Assembly (NCBI RefSeq): GCF_019317285.1
Contig: NZ_CP079218.1
Coordinates: forward strand, 4,898,001-4,962,000
Direction: 5' to 3'
DNA from: Pedobacter sp. D749
GTDB taxonomy: Bacteria > Bacteroidota > Bacteroidia > Sphingobacteriales > Sphingobacteriaceae
Length of the DNA stretch: 64,000 nt
Shown: piece after piece, positions 16,938 through 26,739 of the stretch
Layout: each line of letters begins with the position of its first letter
Position numbering within the stretch: position 1 is the first letter of the stretch
Translations under genes and position numbers: made by a program
The notes under the pieces: model-generated
The model's input: only the letters and a program-made list of their open reading frames with translations
Told to the model about the DNA's origin: nothing
The model's database searches: none

Positions 16938-16977
16938 AAAAAAAAGCGGAACGATCAATTTAATGATCTGCTCCGCT
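16938..16977 (-). terminator. Distal terminator-like hairpin
   Basis: Imperfect arms (AAGCGGA...GATCA at about 16944-16958, TGATC...TCCGCTT at about 16964-16977). On the minus strand they are followed by a T-run (plus-strand A 16938-16945). It lies downstream of the metalloprotease gene after the stronger hairpin at 16992-17039. Confidence 0.6.
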
Positions 16978-16991
16978 TCTTTGAATTTTGC

Positions 16992-17039
16992 ATTAGAGAA
17001 TGATTGAATGGGTGAGTTGCTATTCAATCATTCTCTAAT
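16992..17039. terminator. Hairpin with perfect 18-bp stem after the metalloprotease gene
   Basis: Arms 16992-17009 and 17022-17039 are perfectly complementary around a 12-base loop, 15 bases downstream of the metalloprotease stop on the minus strand. It is probably a transcript-end stabiliser or terminator in tandem with the next hairpin. Confidence 0.75.
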
Positions 17040-17054
17040 TACATCCTCCACTAA

Positions 17055-19571
17055 TTATTTCTTCGGATCTAAAATATCTTTAATTCTGATATTTAAATCT
17101 TCGTAGTGCGCTTTTGTAATGGCATCGCCTGCTGCTGCCCTGGCTTTTGTAGTAGCCAATAAGGTTTTTAGCTCTGCTCTAACCAGCGGTCTGATATCTG
17201 ATAAACCTACATTGATTGGCGTTAAACCGTAACTCGCAGCATAATCTACCGGAAAACCAACAGGAAGATCCGAATCTTTGGTCATTAAATCCTGCAAACG
17301 GTCTACATATGCACGTTGTAAATTACGTTTAAAAGCATCTGCTCTTCCAGCAACAAAAACCGACGATCTTAAATCAGTAAATAACTCAGGCAAGGTATAT
17401 GCTTTTGCGGCGCCGTTTTTAGTTTCATTATCTAACAAACGAGCGATACGGGATGCTGATAGCAGGTTACCCAAAGTATTCGTTTGAACACCTTTAATCC
17501 GGTTTAAAAGCACTCCATTATCGAATTTACTTAATTGATCGTTGCTGATTAACCAAAGTGGGGTAGTAAATAATTGTTGTTTGAAAAAAGCAACAGCTTC
17601 TTTTTGTTTTGTTTTTGGCAAGTAAGCATAAACTGGTCCTTTTTGATCGTAGGTTTTAAAATTTTCGCTTAAGCCACCAACATTTGTTGCCACATGCCCC
17701 ATATAGCGGTTAAACTGGCCAACAATTTCAGTATAAATTTCTTTCAAATCGCTGTAATCTTTTCCTTTTTGATAGGTCCATTTTTCTACGTTCGGAAGAA
17801 TACGTTTTAAATTCGCAATACCATAAGCACTCGCTTTCATCGCATTGTCGCCCAAATCTTCGCTCTGCAAACGAGGATCTAATGAAGTTCCCTGACGGCC
17901 ATAGAAATACAAAGGATTACCTGCATTTTTTAAGGTCCACTGATCTAAAATTTCTTTTTCCTGTTCTGCAGTTTTATTTCCGGGAATCCAGGAATATCCC
18001 CATTTCACTACCCATTTATCGTATTCTCCAATTTGAGGATGAAGTTTGGTTACGCCATCGCCAGGTTGAGCAATGTAATTAAAACGCGCATAATCCATAA
18101 TTGATGGTGCGGTGCCATGTTTATCTGTAAACGTTTTTGAACGTAACGAATCAACCGGGTAAGCGTAGCTTGAGCCAAAGTTATGTGGCAAACCTAAAGT
18201 ATGGCCAATTTCGTGCGAAGAAACAAAACGGATCAATTCGCCCATCTGTGCATCGGTAAATTGCGCTTTACGTACTTCAGGATTAATAGCTGCTGTTTGT
18301 ACAAAGTACCAGTTACGCAATAGGTTCATTACATTATGGTACCAACCAATATGCGTTTCTAAAATCTGACCGGTACGAGGATCGCTAATGTGCGGGCCGT
18401 AAGCATTTGCAATATCTGAAGCAAAATAACGAACTACAGAATATCTGGAGTCTTCTACGCTAAACTGAGGATCTTGTTGCGGTGTTGGTGCTTCTTTACC
18501 CATTATCGCATTTTTAAAACCAGCGGCTTCGAATGCTACCTGCCAATCGTTAATCCCCTGGATCAAAAACGGCACCCATTTTTTTGGTGTTGCAGGGTCA
18601 ATATAAATTACAATAGGTTTTACCGGTTCTACCAGTTCACCACGTTTATAAGCGTTTGTATCTTTCGGAACCAGATTCCAGCGATGAATATAGGCGGTGC
18701 GCTCTGCCCTTTGTGCGTTGCTTCCATAATCAATTTGAGATTGACCAAAAAAACCAACTCTGCTATCCATTATCCTGGCTTTTACAGGGATTTTAGGCAA
18801 TAACAACATCGATGTATTAAACTCGAAAGTAACAGCTCCATTACTATTATCTGTTGGAGATTCTACTGCACGGTATGTTTTAGCTGTTTTTACTTCGATG
18901 TTGATCGGAAAGGTTTTTACTGTATCAATATAAGAACGTGACGCATCGTATATCGTAACTTTATAAGCTTTACGGATCTGATCTGTAGCGCCAATTGCCA
19001 TTACATCACCATTATAAAAATCGGTAACATCAATTACAACGCCAGACGTATCTTTATTATACGCTTTAATTTCAAAGCTGGCTAAAATCTGTGCAAGATT
19101 AGAGTTTTGAACCGATTCGTACATATCGCTGTTCGGATCGGCCTTAGTTGAATAACTTGGTACGCGGATGTAAACTTGTTTTCCCCTGCGCTCCCATTTC
19201 CATACTTGCTCGTTCAATTCTTCACCACCATATTGCTGGTTGCCCACTTTTACGTCGGCTGGCGCTTTTGCCAAACGGGTAACTACAAGCATTTCACGAT
19301 TGATCATCGAGTCTGGTATCTCAAAATACCATTTATCGTCTACTTTATGTGTTTTAAATAAGCCATTAGTTGTCGTGGCTTTTGCAGTAATTACTTCAGA
19401 AAATGGTTTGATTCCTTCTTTTTTGGGGGCTGCTGCCGGGGCTGCGGCTGGAGTTGTTGGAGTGGCTCCTTTAGTTGTTTTAGATTTTTTCTGGGCATAT
19501 ACCGAACCTGATCCGGCTACACCAAGTGCTACGATACCTGCGAGGGCAAGTACCTTAAAATTTTTCTTCAT
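17055..19571 (-). CDS. Secreted zinc metalloprotease (DUF5117/DUF5118 type)
   Basis: 838 residues. A signal peptide (to about VYAQ, residue 27) is followed by a low-complexity Ala/Pro/Thr linker. The N-terminal two thirds matches the Bacteroidota family with DUF5118 and DUF5117 modules. The metzincin zinc site HEIGHTLGLPHN lies near residue 455 and the Met-turn is probably SIMDY about 35 residues on. Family members are zinc-dependent extracellular or periplasmic endopeptidases of unknown substrate. Transcribed alone between two repeat-rich gaps. No C-terminal type IX sorting domain is visible: the C-terminus ends in a helical region. Confidence 0.88.
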   Translation of the reverse strand: MKKNFKVLALAGIVALGVAGSGSVYAQKKSKTTKGATPTTPAAAPAAAPKKEGIKPFSEVITAKATTTNGLFKTHKVDDKWYFEIPDSMINREMLVVTRLAKAPADVKVGNQQYGGEELNEQVWKWERRGKQVYIRVPSYSTKADPNSDMYESVQNSNLAQILASFEIKAYNKDTSGVVIDVTDFYNGDVMAIGATDQIRKAYKVTIYDASRSYIDTVKTFPINIEVKTAKTYRAVESPTDNSNGAVTFEFNTSMLLLPKIPVKARIMDSRVGFFGQSQIDYGSNAQRAERTAYIHRWNLVPKDTNAYKRGELVEPVKPIVIYIDPATPKKWVPFLIQGINDWQVAFEAAGFKNAIMGKEAPTPQQDPQFSVEDSRYSVVRYFASDIANAYGPHISDPRTGQILETHIGWYHNVMNLLRNWYFVQTAAINPEVRKAQFTDAQMGELIRFVSSHEIGHTLGLPHNFGSSYAYPVDSLRSKTFTDKHGTAPSIMDYARFNYIAQPGDGVTKLHPQIGEYDKWVVKWGYSWIPGNKTAEQEKEILDQWTLKNAGNPLYFYGRQGTSLDPRLQSEDLGDNAMKASAYGIANLKRILPNVEKWTYQKGKDYSDLKEIYTEIVGQFNRYMGHVATNVGGLSENFKTYDQKGPVYAYLPKTKQKEAVAFFKQQLFTTPLWLISNDQLSKFDNGVLLNRIKGVQTNTLGNLLSASRIARLLDNETKNGAAKAYTLPELFTDLRSSVFVAGRADAFKRNLQRAYVDRLQDLMTKDSDLPVGFPVDYAASYGLTPINVGLSDIRPLVRAELKTLLATTKARAAAGDAITKAHYEDLNIRIKDILDPKK

Positions 19572-19661
19572 GTGTTATAAAGTTAGTTTGCTTGGCAATA
19601 AGAGGTTAAAGTTAAAGTGTTGTTACACGGCAGAACATTTGTAACTGGAAAATTACGCTTA

Positions 19662-20909
19662 TCAGATCCTCTTTTCGAGGCGCACCACTTTAAAATAGAC
19701 TTGATTATCCCTGAAAATTTCGAAAATTATATTTCTGTCTGCTTTCGATTTAAACATTTCGGTAAGATCGTTCAAAGAATAAGCATCAATGTTTTTAAAG
19801 TTTATCGCAATAATTTCATCATCGGTACACAAACCTGCTTTTTCTGCCGGGCTGTTTTCGTCTATTTCTCCAATCAGAACTCTTTTATATTCTTTCTGAT
19901 CAAGATAAAGCACCATGCCCACCATATCGTGTTCGAACGGAATTTTACTTAACCCATTGGGCTTAACATAAATAAAGCCACCCTGATAGTTAAACTGAAT
20001 ATTAAATCTCCGAAGTAAATCGGCACCTAAATTCCCATTCCGTTTGGATAAATCAATCTTATTTGCAATGCTCTTAAAATCAGGAAACCCGGCAACAACA
20101 TCTTTAAAAACATAGCCGCCAATATTAAATTTACCCACACGACCAACATATCCCTTAATCTGGCCGCTAAGGCTCATGCCTAAATTAGCTTTAATTTTTT
20201 TGTCTGGTAGCGGGAATTCAGTTCCATTTAACATTTCGAGCGACAGAGCGTGGCTGGCCCCAGTATCCATTAAAAACCTGGCTTCAACAGTTTTGTTACC
20301 TGGAGCATCAATGGCAGCTAAAATATACGGCTTCTGGTTCTCTATTTCAATAGGTATTTTTTTACCACGGTATTTAACCTTAGCATCGTGATCGTAAATA
20401 ATGAGCCTATTTTCACTATACCTGATATCAACAATAAAGCTGTTAAAAAAACTGAAACCCAACAATCCGTAAATTTTCAGCCCTAAATGTCCCGACAGGT
20501 TAAAAAGATCTTCTTTTAAAATCGCTGCTGGGATATACTTAATGCTTGTACTCCCTACTTTTACATCAAGGCTTTGAGATACATAGGCCTCAACGGTTTC
20601 AATACCCAGGCCAGAAACTTTAATTTTACGGAGACCACTAAAATTTAAAGAATCGAGAATAGATGGGTCTGTAATAATCATGGGGCCAACTCCGGTATCA
20701 AGAACAAAATCATATGGACCTTTTCCATTTACAAATACCGGAATAACCATTAGGTTTTTGATACACTTAAAAGAAATAGATTGCTTTTGCCGGTTTCTTT
20801 TAAAAATAAATTCCTGTCCCGAAACTGATAACACGAAAAATACCAGGCCCAGGCAAATGCTTAGTTTACGTAAACAAATTATTACACCGGGACTATATTT
20901 GGTTAACAT
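19662..20909 (-). CDS. Secreted aspartyl protease with C-terminal PDZ domain
   Basis: 415 residues. A hydrophobic signal lies at about 14-31. Two pepsin/retropepsin half-sites are present: FVLDTGVGP near residue 67 and FLMDTGASHALS near 215. Each carries the catalytic D-T/S-G triplet, so one chain can form the active site without dimerising. A PDZ domain (about 325-410) contains GEIDENSPAEKAGLCTDDEIIAIN. This architecture is common in Bacteroidota and probably acts in the periplasm, with PDZ for substrate binding. It lies between the metalloprotease gene and, divergently, a PBP4-type gene. Confidence 0.87.
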   Translation of the reverse strand: MLTKYSPGVIICLRKLSICLGLVFFVLSVSGQEFIFKRNRQKQSISFKCIKNLMVIPVFVNGKGPYDFVLDTGVGPMIITDPSILDSLNFSGLRKIKVSGLGIETVEAYVSQSLDVKVGSTSIKYIPAAILKEDLFNLSGHLGLKIYGLLGFSFFNSFIVDIRYSENRLIIYDHDAKVKYRGKKIPIEIENQKPYILAAIDAPGNKTVEARFLMDTGASHALSLEMLNGTEFPLPDKKIKANLGMSLSGQIKGYVGRVGKFNIGGYVFKDVVAGFPDFKSIANKIDLSKRNGNLGADLLRRFNIQFNYQGGFIYVKPNGLSKIPFEHDMVGMVLYLDQKEYKRVLIGEIDENSPAEKAGLCTDDEIIAINFKNIDAYSLNDLTEMFKSKADRNIIFEIFRDNQVYFKVVRLEKRI

Positions 20910-20960
20910 TAAACTAAATTTAATAAATTAGTTGATAATTATGCCCCTTAAATTTAGCAC

Positions 20961-22289
20961 ATGTTCCCCTTAAAAAATCATAATTTTATTTTTCTTGCGT
21001 TTGTTCTATCTATTTGTCTGTTAACAGGTTGTTCAACCAATAAGATCATTTCGAAAAAAGTAGCTAAAGAATTCAAAAACTCGCAGGTAATTAAGCAGTA
21101 CCAGGTTGGTTTTGCACTCTACAACCCTAACGATAAAAAAATGCTTTTTGAGAAAGATGCAGATAAATATTTTACACCGGCCTCTAACACGAAATTGTAC
21201 ACCTTTTTTGCCAGTTTAAAAATGTTGCCTGATTTAATGCCGGCATTAAAATATATCGAACGGAATGATTCATTGATTTTTTGGGGAACAGGTGATCCTT
21301 CATTTCTACAGTTTGCCGTGAAAGATAAATCCGCTTATAATTTCCTGCTTGCCTCTAATAAAAAGCTATTTTTTGCTCCAGGACGCTATGCGGGCAATTT
21401 CTTTGGCGAAGGCTGGGCCTGGGACGATTACGACTATTATTATCAGCCAGAAATTACCGAAATGCCGATTATGGATAACATGGTAACCTCTACTTACGCG
21501 GGGCCGAATAAAATCAACATCGAACCCAAAGTTTTTGCACCATGCTTTAAAGTCGATTCGACAAAAACCAAAGGCAATTTTCAGGTAACACGTGATTTTT
21601 TAACCAATAGCTTCCATTATCCTGCCGTTGCTGTGAAACCTAGCTATAACCAGCAAAACCCATATAAAACCAGTGCACAGGTTACCGTTGAAGTATTATC
21701 TGATACCCTACACAAGCCTGTTGGCCTAATTGATCTTAAAATCCCTTCAGATGCCAAAACTTTGCAGGGTGCAAAACGCGATTCGGTTTTAAAACACATG
21801 ATGCTGCCCAGCGATAATTTTATAGCAGAACATTTATTATTGGTTTGCTCCAATCAAATTGGCGATAAATTGAGCACAACGAAAGCTATTGATTACATTA
21901 CGAAAAACTACCTTTCCTTTTTACCCGACAAAGTAAAGTGGGCTGATGGATCTGGTTTGTCCCGTCAGAATTTATTTACGCCGCGCGATAATGTTTACCT
22001 TCTTGATTCCATTTACAGGCTGGTAAACAATCCTGAAAAGCTTTTTAACATGTTACCTGCAGGAGGAAAAAGTGGTACTTTAAAGAACGCTTACCCTAAA
22101 ACCGACAAACCTTTTGTCTTCGCAAAAACAGGTTCGCTCGGAGGGGTTCACAATCAAAGCGGATATGTAATTACCAAAAAGGGTAAAACCTATATCTATT
22201 CCTTTATGAACAATAATTTTGCAAAACCAACCGCAGAAGTACGTGCCGAGATGGTAAGGATAGTAACCTACATACATGAAAATTTTTAA
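20961..22289 (+). CDS. dacB: PBP4-type D-alanyl-D-alanine carboxypeptidase/endopeptidase
   Basis: 442 residues. Lipoprotein signal ending LLTGCSTN (Cys24). The serine peptidase triad is present: SxxK as SNTK near residue 77, SxN-type motif GSGLSRQN near 331, and the KTG-type motif AKTGSLGG near 391. It trims D-Ala from peptidoglycan stem peptides or cuts crosslinks in the periplasm. The length fits the DacB family although the extra domains between SxxK and SxN are compact. The stop and the next start overlap by one base (TAATG), so the PLP enzyme downstream is probably translationally coupled. Confidence 0.9.
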   Translation: MFPLKNHNFIFLAFVLSICLLTGCSTNKIISKKVAKEFKNSQVIKQYQVGFALYNPNDKKMLFEKDADKYFTPASNTKLYTFFASLKMLPDLMPALKYIERNDSLIFWGTGDPSFLQFAVKDKSAYNFLLASNKKLFFAPGRYAGNFFGEGWAWDDYDYYYQPEITEMPIMDNMVTSTYAGPNKINIEPKVFAPCFKVDSTKTKGNFQVTRDFLTNSFHYPAVAVKPSYNQQNPYKTSAQVTVEVLSDTLHKPVGLIDLKIPSDAKTLQGAKRDSVLKHMMLPSDNFIAEHLLLVCSNQIGDKLSTTKAIDYITKNYLSFLPDKVKWADGSGLSRQNLFTPRDNVYLLDSIYRLVNNPEKLFNMLPAGGKSGTLKNAYPKTDKPFVFAKTGSLGGVHNQSGYVITKKGKTYIYSFMNNNFAKPTAEVRAEMVRIVTYIHENF

Positions 22290-23329
22290 TGCCAAATTTT
22301 AAATCGATAAATCAGCCTTTTTCAAATACGATCAATATTGATGGAAATTCTTACCTGTATTTTAGCGGAACGGCCTATCTGGGTATTCCCAAAAATCAGG
22401 ATTTTATCAATTTACATCTGGAAGGGATAAAAAAATTTGGCTTAAACAACGGCACCAGCCGTACCAACAATATTCAACTGGGTATTTATGATGAAGCAGA
22501 AAAAGTAGCCGCCGAGCGGTATGGAGCAGAAGCTGCGCTCATTACTTCAAGCGGATATTTAGCCGCTCAGCTTACCATTAAAGGTTTATCTGCATTAGGT
22601 AAAGTAATTTATGCCCCGGCCACGCATCCTGCGCTTTGGTTAACCGATCAGTCTGCCAATCAGCAAACATTTAATGATTGGAAGAAGGAAACAATAAACC
22701 TCATCAATACATCCGGAGAAAAAACATGGGTGCTGATCAGCAACTCCATGAACAATCTTTTTCCTGAAATTTATGATTTTAACTTTTTAACCGAAATACA
22801 GCCAGAAAAAAAGATTATCTTAATTGTTGATGATTCGCATGGTATAGGGATAAACAATTATGGAATGGGTGCATTTATCAATCTCCCGGTTGAAGCTAAT
22901 ATCGAACGGGTTGTTGTGGCCTCAATGGCAAAAGCATTAGGGGTTGATGCTGGATTGGTTCTGGGCTCAAATGCCGTTATCGCCAAACTAAAAAACAGCA
23001 ATATTTTTGTTGGGGCATCCCCTCCATCTGCAGCCAGTCTTTTTGCCTTTATCCATGCCGAAAAAATATACCACGATGCACGGGCAAGATTACAGGAAAA
23101 TATAAAGTTAATCATTGCCAATTTAAATGAAACATGGACGTTTGAACCAGCCTTTCCAGCATTCTTAGCACAAGATGCTACCCTGGTAAACCGCTTGTTA
23201 AAGGAAAATATCCTGATTTCATCCTTTCCTTATCCAAAACCCGAATCCGAACCGATAAATCGAATTGTTTTGAGCAGTTGGCATGAAAAAGAAGATCTTG
23301 ATCACTTAATAAGGGCCTTAAATTTTTAA
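22289..23329 (+). CDS. PLP-dependent alpha-oxoamine synthase-like enzyme (BioF/SPT fold)
   Basis: 346 residues, an aminotransferase class I/II fold of the alpha-oxoamine synthase branch. Visible landmarks: FSGTAYLGI near the start (substrate-site strand), LNNGTSRTNN near 50-60, the PLP aspartate/histidine VDDSHGIG near 180-187, and the Schiff-base lysine in ASMAKALGVDAG (about 215). It is about 40 residues shorter than BioF, mostly at the N-terminus, so the usual first helix is missing. No biotin or sphingolipid genes are adjacent. Bacteroidota make sphingolipids with such an enzyme, but I cannot assign the substrate. Confidence 0.8.
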   Translation: MPNFKSINQPFSNTINIDGNSYLYFSGTAYLGIPKNQDFINLHLEGIKKFGLNNGTSRTNNIQLGIYDEAEKVAAERYGAEAALITSSGYLAAQLTIKGLSALGKVIYAPATHPALWLTDQSANQQTFNDWKKETINLINTSGEKTWVLISNSMNNLFPEIYDFNFLTEIQPEKKIILIVDDSHGIGINNYGMGAFINLPVEANIERVVVASMAKALGVDAGLVLGSNAVIAKLKNSNIFVGASPPSAASLFAFIHAEKIYHDARARLQENIKLIIANLNETWTFEPAFPAFLAQDATLVNRLLKENILISSFPYPKPESEPINRIVLSSWHEKEDLDHLIRALNF

Positions 23330-23366
23330 CCTTTCCTTATCCAATTAATTTTTGAATATTTATGAC

Positions 23367-23867
23367 ATGAAAAAACTGCTTGTATTCCTGTCGTTAAGCC
23401 TACTCTTTATCAATGCGATTTCAGCGCAAACCACCACCGTTTGGATTGTCAGACATGCTGAGAAGGATAAATCAAACCCACAGGATACCGATCCTAGCTT
23501 ATCGGATGAAGGAAAAATCCGTGTTGCAGATTTAGCAAAGTATTTAAAAAAGGTAAAATTTGATGTCGCCTTCGCCACTCCGACTAAAAGAACACATCAA
23601 ACCTTAGATTCATTGGTGATCCCAAAAGTGATTAATTATAAAGACATTAAATCGCTTGTGGATAGCATTAAAACCAATTATGTGGGTAAAACGGTGATGG
23701 TTGCAGCTCATTCCAATACCGTACTCGAAATTATTGAAGCCCTTGGTGGCAAAAGGCCAAAAGAAGAATTAACCGATGATGATTATGATTACATTTTCGA
23801 ATTATCGGTAAAAGAAGATAAAGCAAGGGTTAAAATGGACCAATACGGTAGACCACACCATTTGTAG
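23367..23867 (+). CDS. Secreted histidine phosphatase (SixA/phosphoglycerate mutase fold)
   Basis: 166 residues from ATG 23367; a TTG 15 bases earlier would add five residues before the signal peptide. Signal peptide to about ISAQ. The catalytic motif is VRHAEK (RHA at about 30-32), with a second His in VAAHSNTV near 114. Members remove phosphate from small molecules or proteins via a phosphohistidine. The periplasmic location makes a SixA-like regulatory role unlikely. Same strand as the PLP enzyme, 37 bases downstream. Confidence 0.85.
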   Translation: MKKLLVFLSLSLLFINAISAQTTTVWIVRHAEKDKSNPQDTDPSLSDEGKIRVADLAKYLKKVKFDVAFATPTKRTHQTLDSLVIPKVINYKDIKSLVDSIKTNYVGKTVMVAAHSNTVLEIIEALGGKRPKEELTDDDYDYIFELSVKEDKARVKMDQYGRPHHL

Positions 23868-24076
23868 TTAAGTGATGTCTGGTGTTACCACTTGACGCGA
23901 TCGGATCGAAATGACAAAAGTATGCTATACGCTATCAGTCTAGTGACCATTAAGGAGTTAAGAAAATTAAGGTTATTCCTATTAAAGCTTCGGTTCGCTC
24001 ATTTCCGGCCCGCAATGACGAATTACGCCAGACTATACTCCTAACCTAATGAACCAATGACAATTGAACTAATGAA

Positions 24077-24763
24077 CTACAATTTCTCGAAAGGAATATC
24101 CATTAAATCATAATTTCTCCACCCCGAGAAATCATAATGCCACCATTCGTTTTCCAACACATTCATCTGGTATTTTGCCATAATAGCAATCAGGAAATCG
24201 CGGTTTTTCCTGGCCTCAGGAGATACATTTTCATATTTTGCCGCAGCCGCAGCTGAAAAACTATCATAGGGTGTTGGCATCACCAATTCTTTTCCTGTTT
24301 TCAGATTAATCAGCGTTAAATCTACCGCACAACCCCTATTGTGCTTAGATCCTTTTGCCGGATTGGCCACAAAATTCTTATCGCTTGCTTTTTTATAAAA
24401 CTCAACAGTAATGGCATAAGGACGGTAGCCATCAAATATTTTTAACCCGTAACCTTTTTTATTTAATTCCTTTTGGATCTTTTTTAACGATTCTACCACT
24501 GGTTTTCGGGCAAAAGCCCTCGCCTGTTTATACATTACCTGCTGCATAAAATTGTTTCGGGTCGCGTAGCGGATATCCAGCTTAATCGTTGGAATGGCTT
24601 TTTTGATTTCAACCAGTTCATTACTCGGATTCGATTTTACAGAAGCCAGGTATTGGTTATAAGAACTTACTACAACCAGCTTTTTTATTGCAATGGGTTT
24701 ATTTTGGGCATTTACAGCAACCGAAAGAAAAAAGACTAGAGCTAGCAGATTGAATTTTATCAT
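24077..24763 (-). CDS. D-alanyl-D-alanine dipeptidase (VanX/DdpX family)
   Basis: 228 residues with a signal peptide (cleavage near AVNAQN). The zinc site is SKHNRGCAVDLTL (His and Asp ligands) and EWWHYDFSGW (Glu base and His ligand), the signature of the VanX/peptidase M15D group. It hydrolyses D-Ala-D-Ala, in most bacteria to reclaim it from peptidoglycan turnover. The signal peptide places it in the periplasm, like housekeeping relatives and unlike the cytoplasmic VanX of resistant Gram-positives. It fits the neighbouring PBP4 and alanine dehydrogenase genes as part of D-Ala/L-Ala metabolism. Confidence 0.88.
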   Translation of the reverse strand: MIKFNLLALVFFLSVAVNAQNKPIAIKKLVVVSSYNQYLASVKSNPSNELVEIKKAIPTIKLDIRYATRNNFMQQVMYKQARAFARKPVVESLKKIQKELNKKGYGLKIFDGYRPYAITVEFYKKASDKNFVANPAKGSKHNRGCAVDLTLINLKTGKELVMPTPYDSFSAAAAAKYENVSPEARKNRDFLIAIMAKYQMNVLENEWWHYDFSGWRNYDLMDIPFEKL

Positions 24764-24839
24764 AATAGTATCTTAGTGTAGAAATCAAGTATCAATCGTT
24801 CCCATTATCCCCTCTTACATCTCCCATTTTACATCTTTT

Positions 24840-26066
24840 TTATTGATTCGAAACCACCAACAATTCAAGATCCTTAAATGGCAGATTAAACATATCGGCC
24901 AGATCTTTATTGGTGCAATTACCTTGATAAATATAAAGTGCTTCACGAATACCCGGTTTATTCCAAACCATATTCACTAAACCTCCAAATTCACCGATAT
25001 CTAATAAAATGGGTGCAAAAATATTCGTCAAAGCGTAAGATGCTGTTCTTGGTACACGCGAGGCAATATTTGGCACGCAATAGTGGATAACATCGTATTT
25101 TCTGAATACCGGATTGGTATGGTTGGTCACTTCAGAAGTTTCAAAACAGCCACCCTGATCAATACTGATGTCAATTACCACAGAGTGTGGTTTCATGCGG
25201 GCAACGGTTTCTTCCATCACTACGCAAGGGCTTCGCCCGTGGGTAGCCCTTATGGCACCTATCACTACATCGCAGGTTATAATCGCTTTATTTAAAACAA
25301 TAGGTTGCATGACAGAGGTAAACACCCTACTACCCAAATTATTCTGCAAGCGGCGTAAGCGATAAATAGAACTATCAAAAACTTTTACTTCAGCCCCTAA
25401 TGCCAAAGCTGTTCTGGCTGCATATTCCCCAACCGTTCCGGCACCCAAAATAACAATTTCTGTTGGTGGCACTCCAGTAAAACCGCCGAGCATCAAACCT
25501 TTTCCACCTGTTACATTGCTTAAATATTCTGCAGCAATTAAAATAGAGGTCGAGCCTACTATTTCGCTCATGGCACGTACCACACTGAGGATATTACCTT
25601 CGTCGCGGAGATTCTCAAAACATAAAGCATTAATTTTTTTATGCATCAATGCTTTCAGATAATCCTGCTTTAGCGTTCCGGTTTGTAAAGATGAAATAAG
25701 CGTTTGCCCCTTATGCATCATTTCAATCTCTTCCAGCATGGGAGGCGCAATTTTCACCAGGATATCAGCATCAAAAACTTCCTTTTTGTTATAGGCAATT
25801 TTAGCACCCTGCTCAGCATATTCGGTATCAGAAAAATTAGCGGCAATACCTGCACCACTTTCTAAAACAACCCGATGTCCGTTATTCACCAATAAAGCAA
25901 CAGATAAAGGGGTTAATGCAATTCTATTTTCCTGGAAAGAAATTTCCTTTGGTATTCCTATGTACAGACTGTTTTTTTTATTTCTGGTTTCTAACTTTGC
26001 TTCTTGCGTTTGTAGTAAACCCTGACGAGCTATATCGGCCATTCCTTCGCGTAATCCTGTAGCCAT
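24840..26066 (-). CDS. ald: Alanine dehydrogenase
   Basis: 408 residues. Interconverts L-alanine and pyruvate plus ammonia with NAD. Visible: YIGIPKEISFQENRIALTP near 33-52, the catalytic-lysine region ADILVKIAPP, the NAD-binding loop VILGAGTVGEYAART near 207-221 and the VVIDISIDQGGCFETS strand near 295-310. The N-terminal extension of about 30 residues before YIGIPKE seems normal for Bacteroidota. It is 73 bases downstream of tsaE on the same strand. Confidence 0.92.
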   Translation of the reverse strand: MATGLREGMADIARQGLLQTQEAKLETRNKKNSLYIGIPKEISFQENRIALTPLSVALLVNNGHRVVLESGAGIAANFSDTEYAEQGAKIAYNKKEVFDADILVKIAPPMLEEIEMMHKGQTLISSLQTGTLKQDYLKALMHKKINALCFENLRDEGNILSVVRAMSEIVGSTSILIAAEYLSNVTGGKGLMLGGFTGVPPTEIVILGAGTVGEYAARTALALGAEVKVFDSSIYRLRRLQNNLGSRVFTSVMQPIVLNKAIITCDVVIGAIRATHGRSPCVVMEETVARMKPHSVVIDISIDQGGCFETSEVTNHTNPVFRKYDVIHYCVPNIASRVPRTASYALTNIFAPILLDIGEFGGLVNMVWNKPGIREALYIYQGNCTNKDLADMFNLPFKDLELLVVSNQ

Positions 26067-26139
26067 GTTGAATTAAAATTATGATAGTTTTAGGTTGTTC
26101 AAGATAAGGAAAATCTGTTAATTTATTGATAACTAATTG

Positions 26140-26556
26140 TTATCCCTTCGAAAACCTGAACAATCTGCGGTTTTCATCCAGCACCTTAATCTCCACTTTT
26201 ATAAGTTTTTCGGGTAATAATTCTTCCACTCTTTCCGGCCATTCTATTAAACAAACGCCACCTCCATAAAAATATTCTTCATAACCCAAATCGTATGCTT
26301 CGCGGATATCTTTTATACGGTAAAAATCGAAATGAAAAACAGGACCATTCGGACTTTCATATTCATTTACAATAGAATAGGTTGGACTCGAAACTACATC
26401 GGCTATCCCTAAATGTTTACAGAAATTTTTAATAAAAGTGGTTTTCCCTGCGCCCATATCGCCTTCAAAAATGAAGACTTTCTCATTGCCCGCAAAATCT
26501 GAAAGCTGTTGTGCTACTACAGGTAAATCGGCTAAACTATTTACTTCGATATCCAT
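26140..26556 (-). CDS. tsaE: tRNA t6A threonylcarbamoyladenosine ATPase TsaE
   Basis: 138 residues from MDIEVNSL; an in-frame ATG six codons earlier is possible. Walker A is GDMGAGKTTFIK (about 33-44), the switch region is SSPTYSIVNEY, and WPERVEELLP near 112 is the family C-terminal motif. It powers the TsaB/TsaD complex that makes t6A37 on ANN-decoding tRNAs. Operon order tsaE-ald follows the minus strand. The porX gene lies upstream on the same strand across a 166-base repeat-bearing gap. Confidence 0.92.
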   Translation of the reverse strand: MDIEVNSLADLPVVAQQLSDFAGNEKVFIFEGDMGAGKTTFIKNFCKHLGIADVVSSPTYSIVNEYESPNGPVFHFDFYRIKDIREAYDLGYEEYFYGGGVCLIEWPERVEELLPEKLIKVEIKVLDENRRLFRFSKG

Positions 26557-26619
26557 TTTAAAAAATAAAGGCAAAAGTAATACATAATTGCATTGCTTTT
26601 GCCTGATTATTTGCGATTT

Positions 26620-26683
26620 GTCAGTCTGAGCCTGTCGAAGACCCTACCATCGCGACAGATCCTGAAACAAGTTCAGGAGGACG
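26620..26683. repeat. Dispersed inverted repeat, GTCAYNCTGA family, copy A
   Basis: Begins GTCAGTCTGAG and ends with GATCCTGAAACAAGTTCAGG followed by AGGACGA. The 3' part differs by one base from copies at 37063-37089 and 45485-45511. Confidence 0.7.
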
Positions 26684-26739
26684 ATCCTATTGAAAATGAA
26701 CGGTCTCATGTCTCAAATCTAATATCTCAAATCCTTAAA

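Noticed and set aside
24077..24763. VanX-like gene as vancomycin resistance
   Set aside because: It has a signal peptide, and no VanH/VanA ligase genes are present. A Gram-negative with periplasmic D-Ala-D-Ala dipeptidase uses it in wall turnover.
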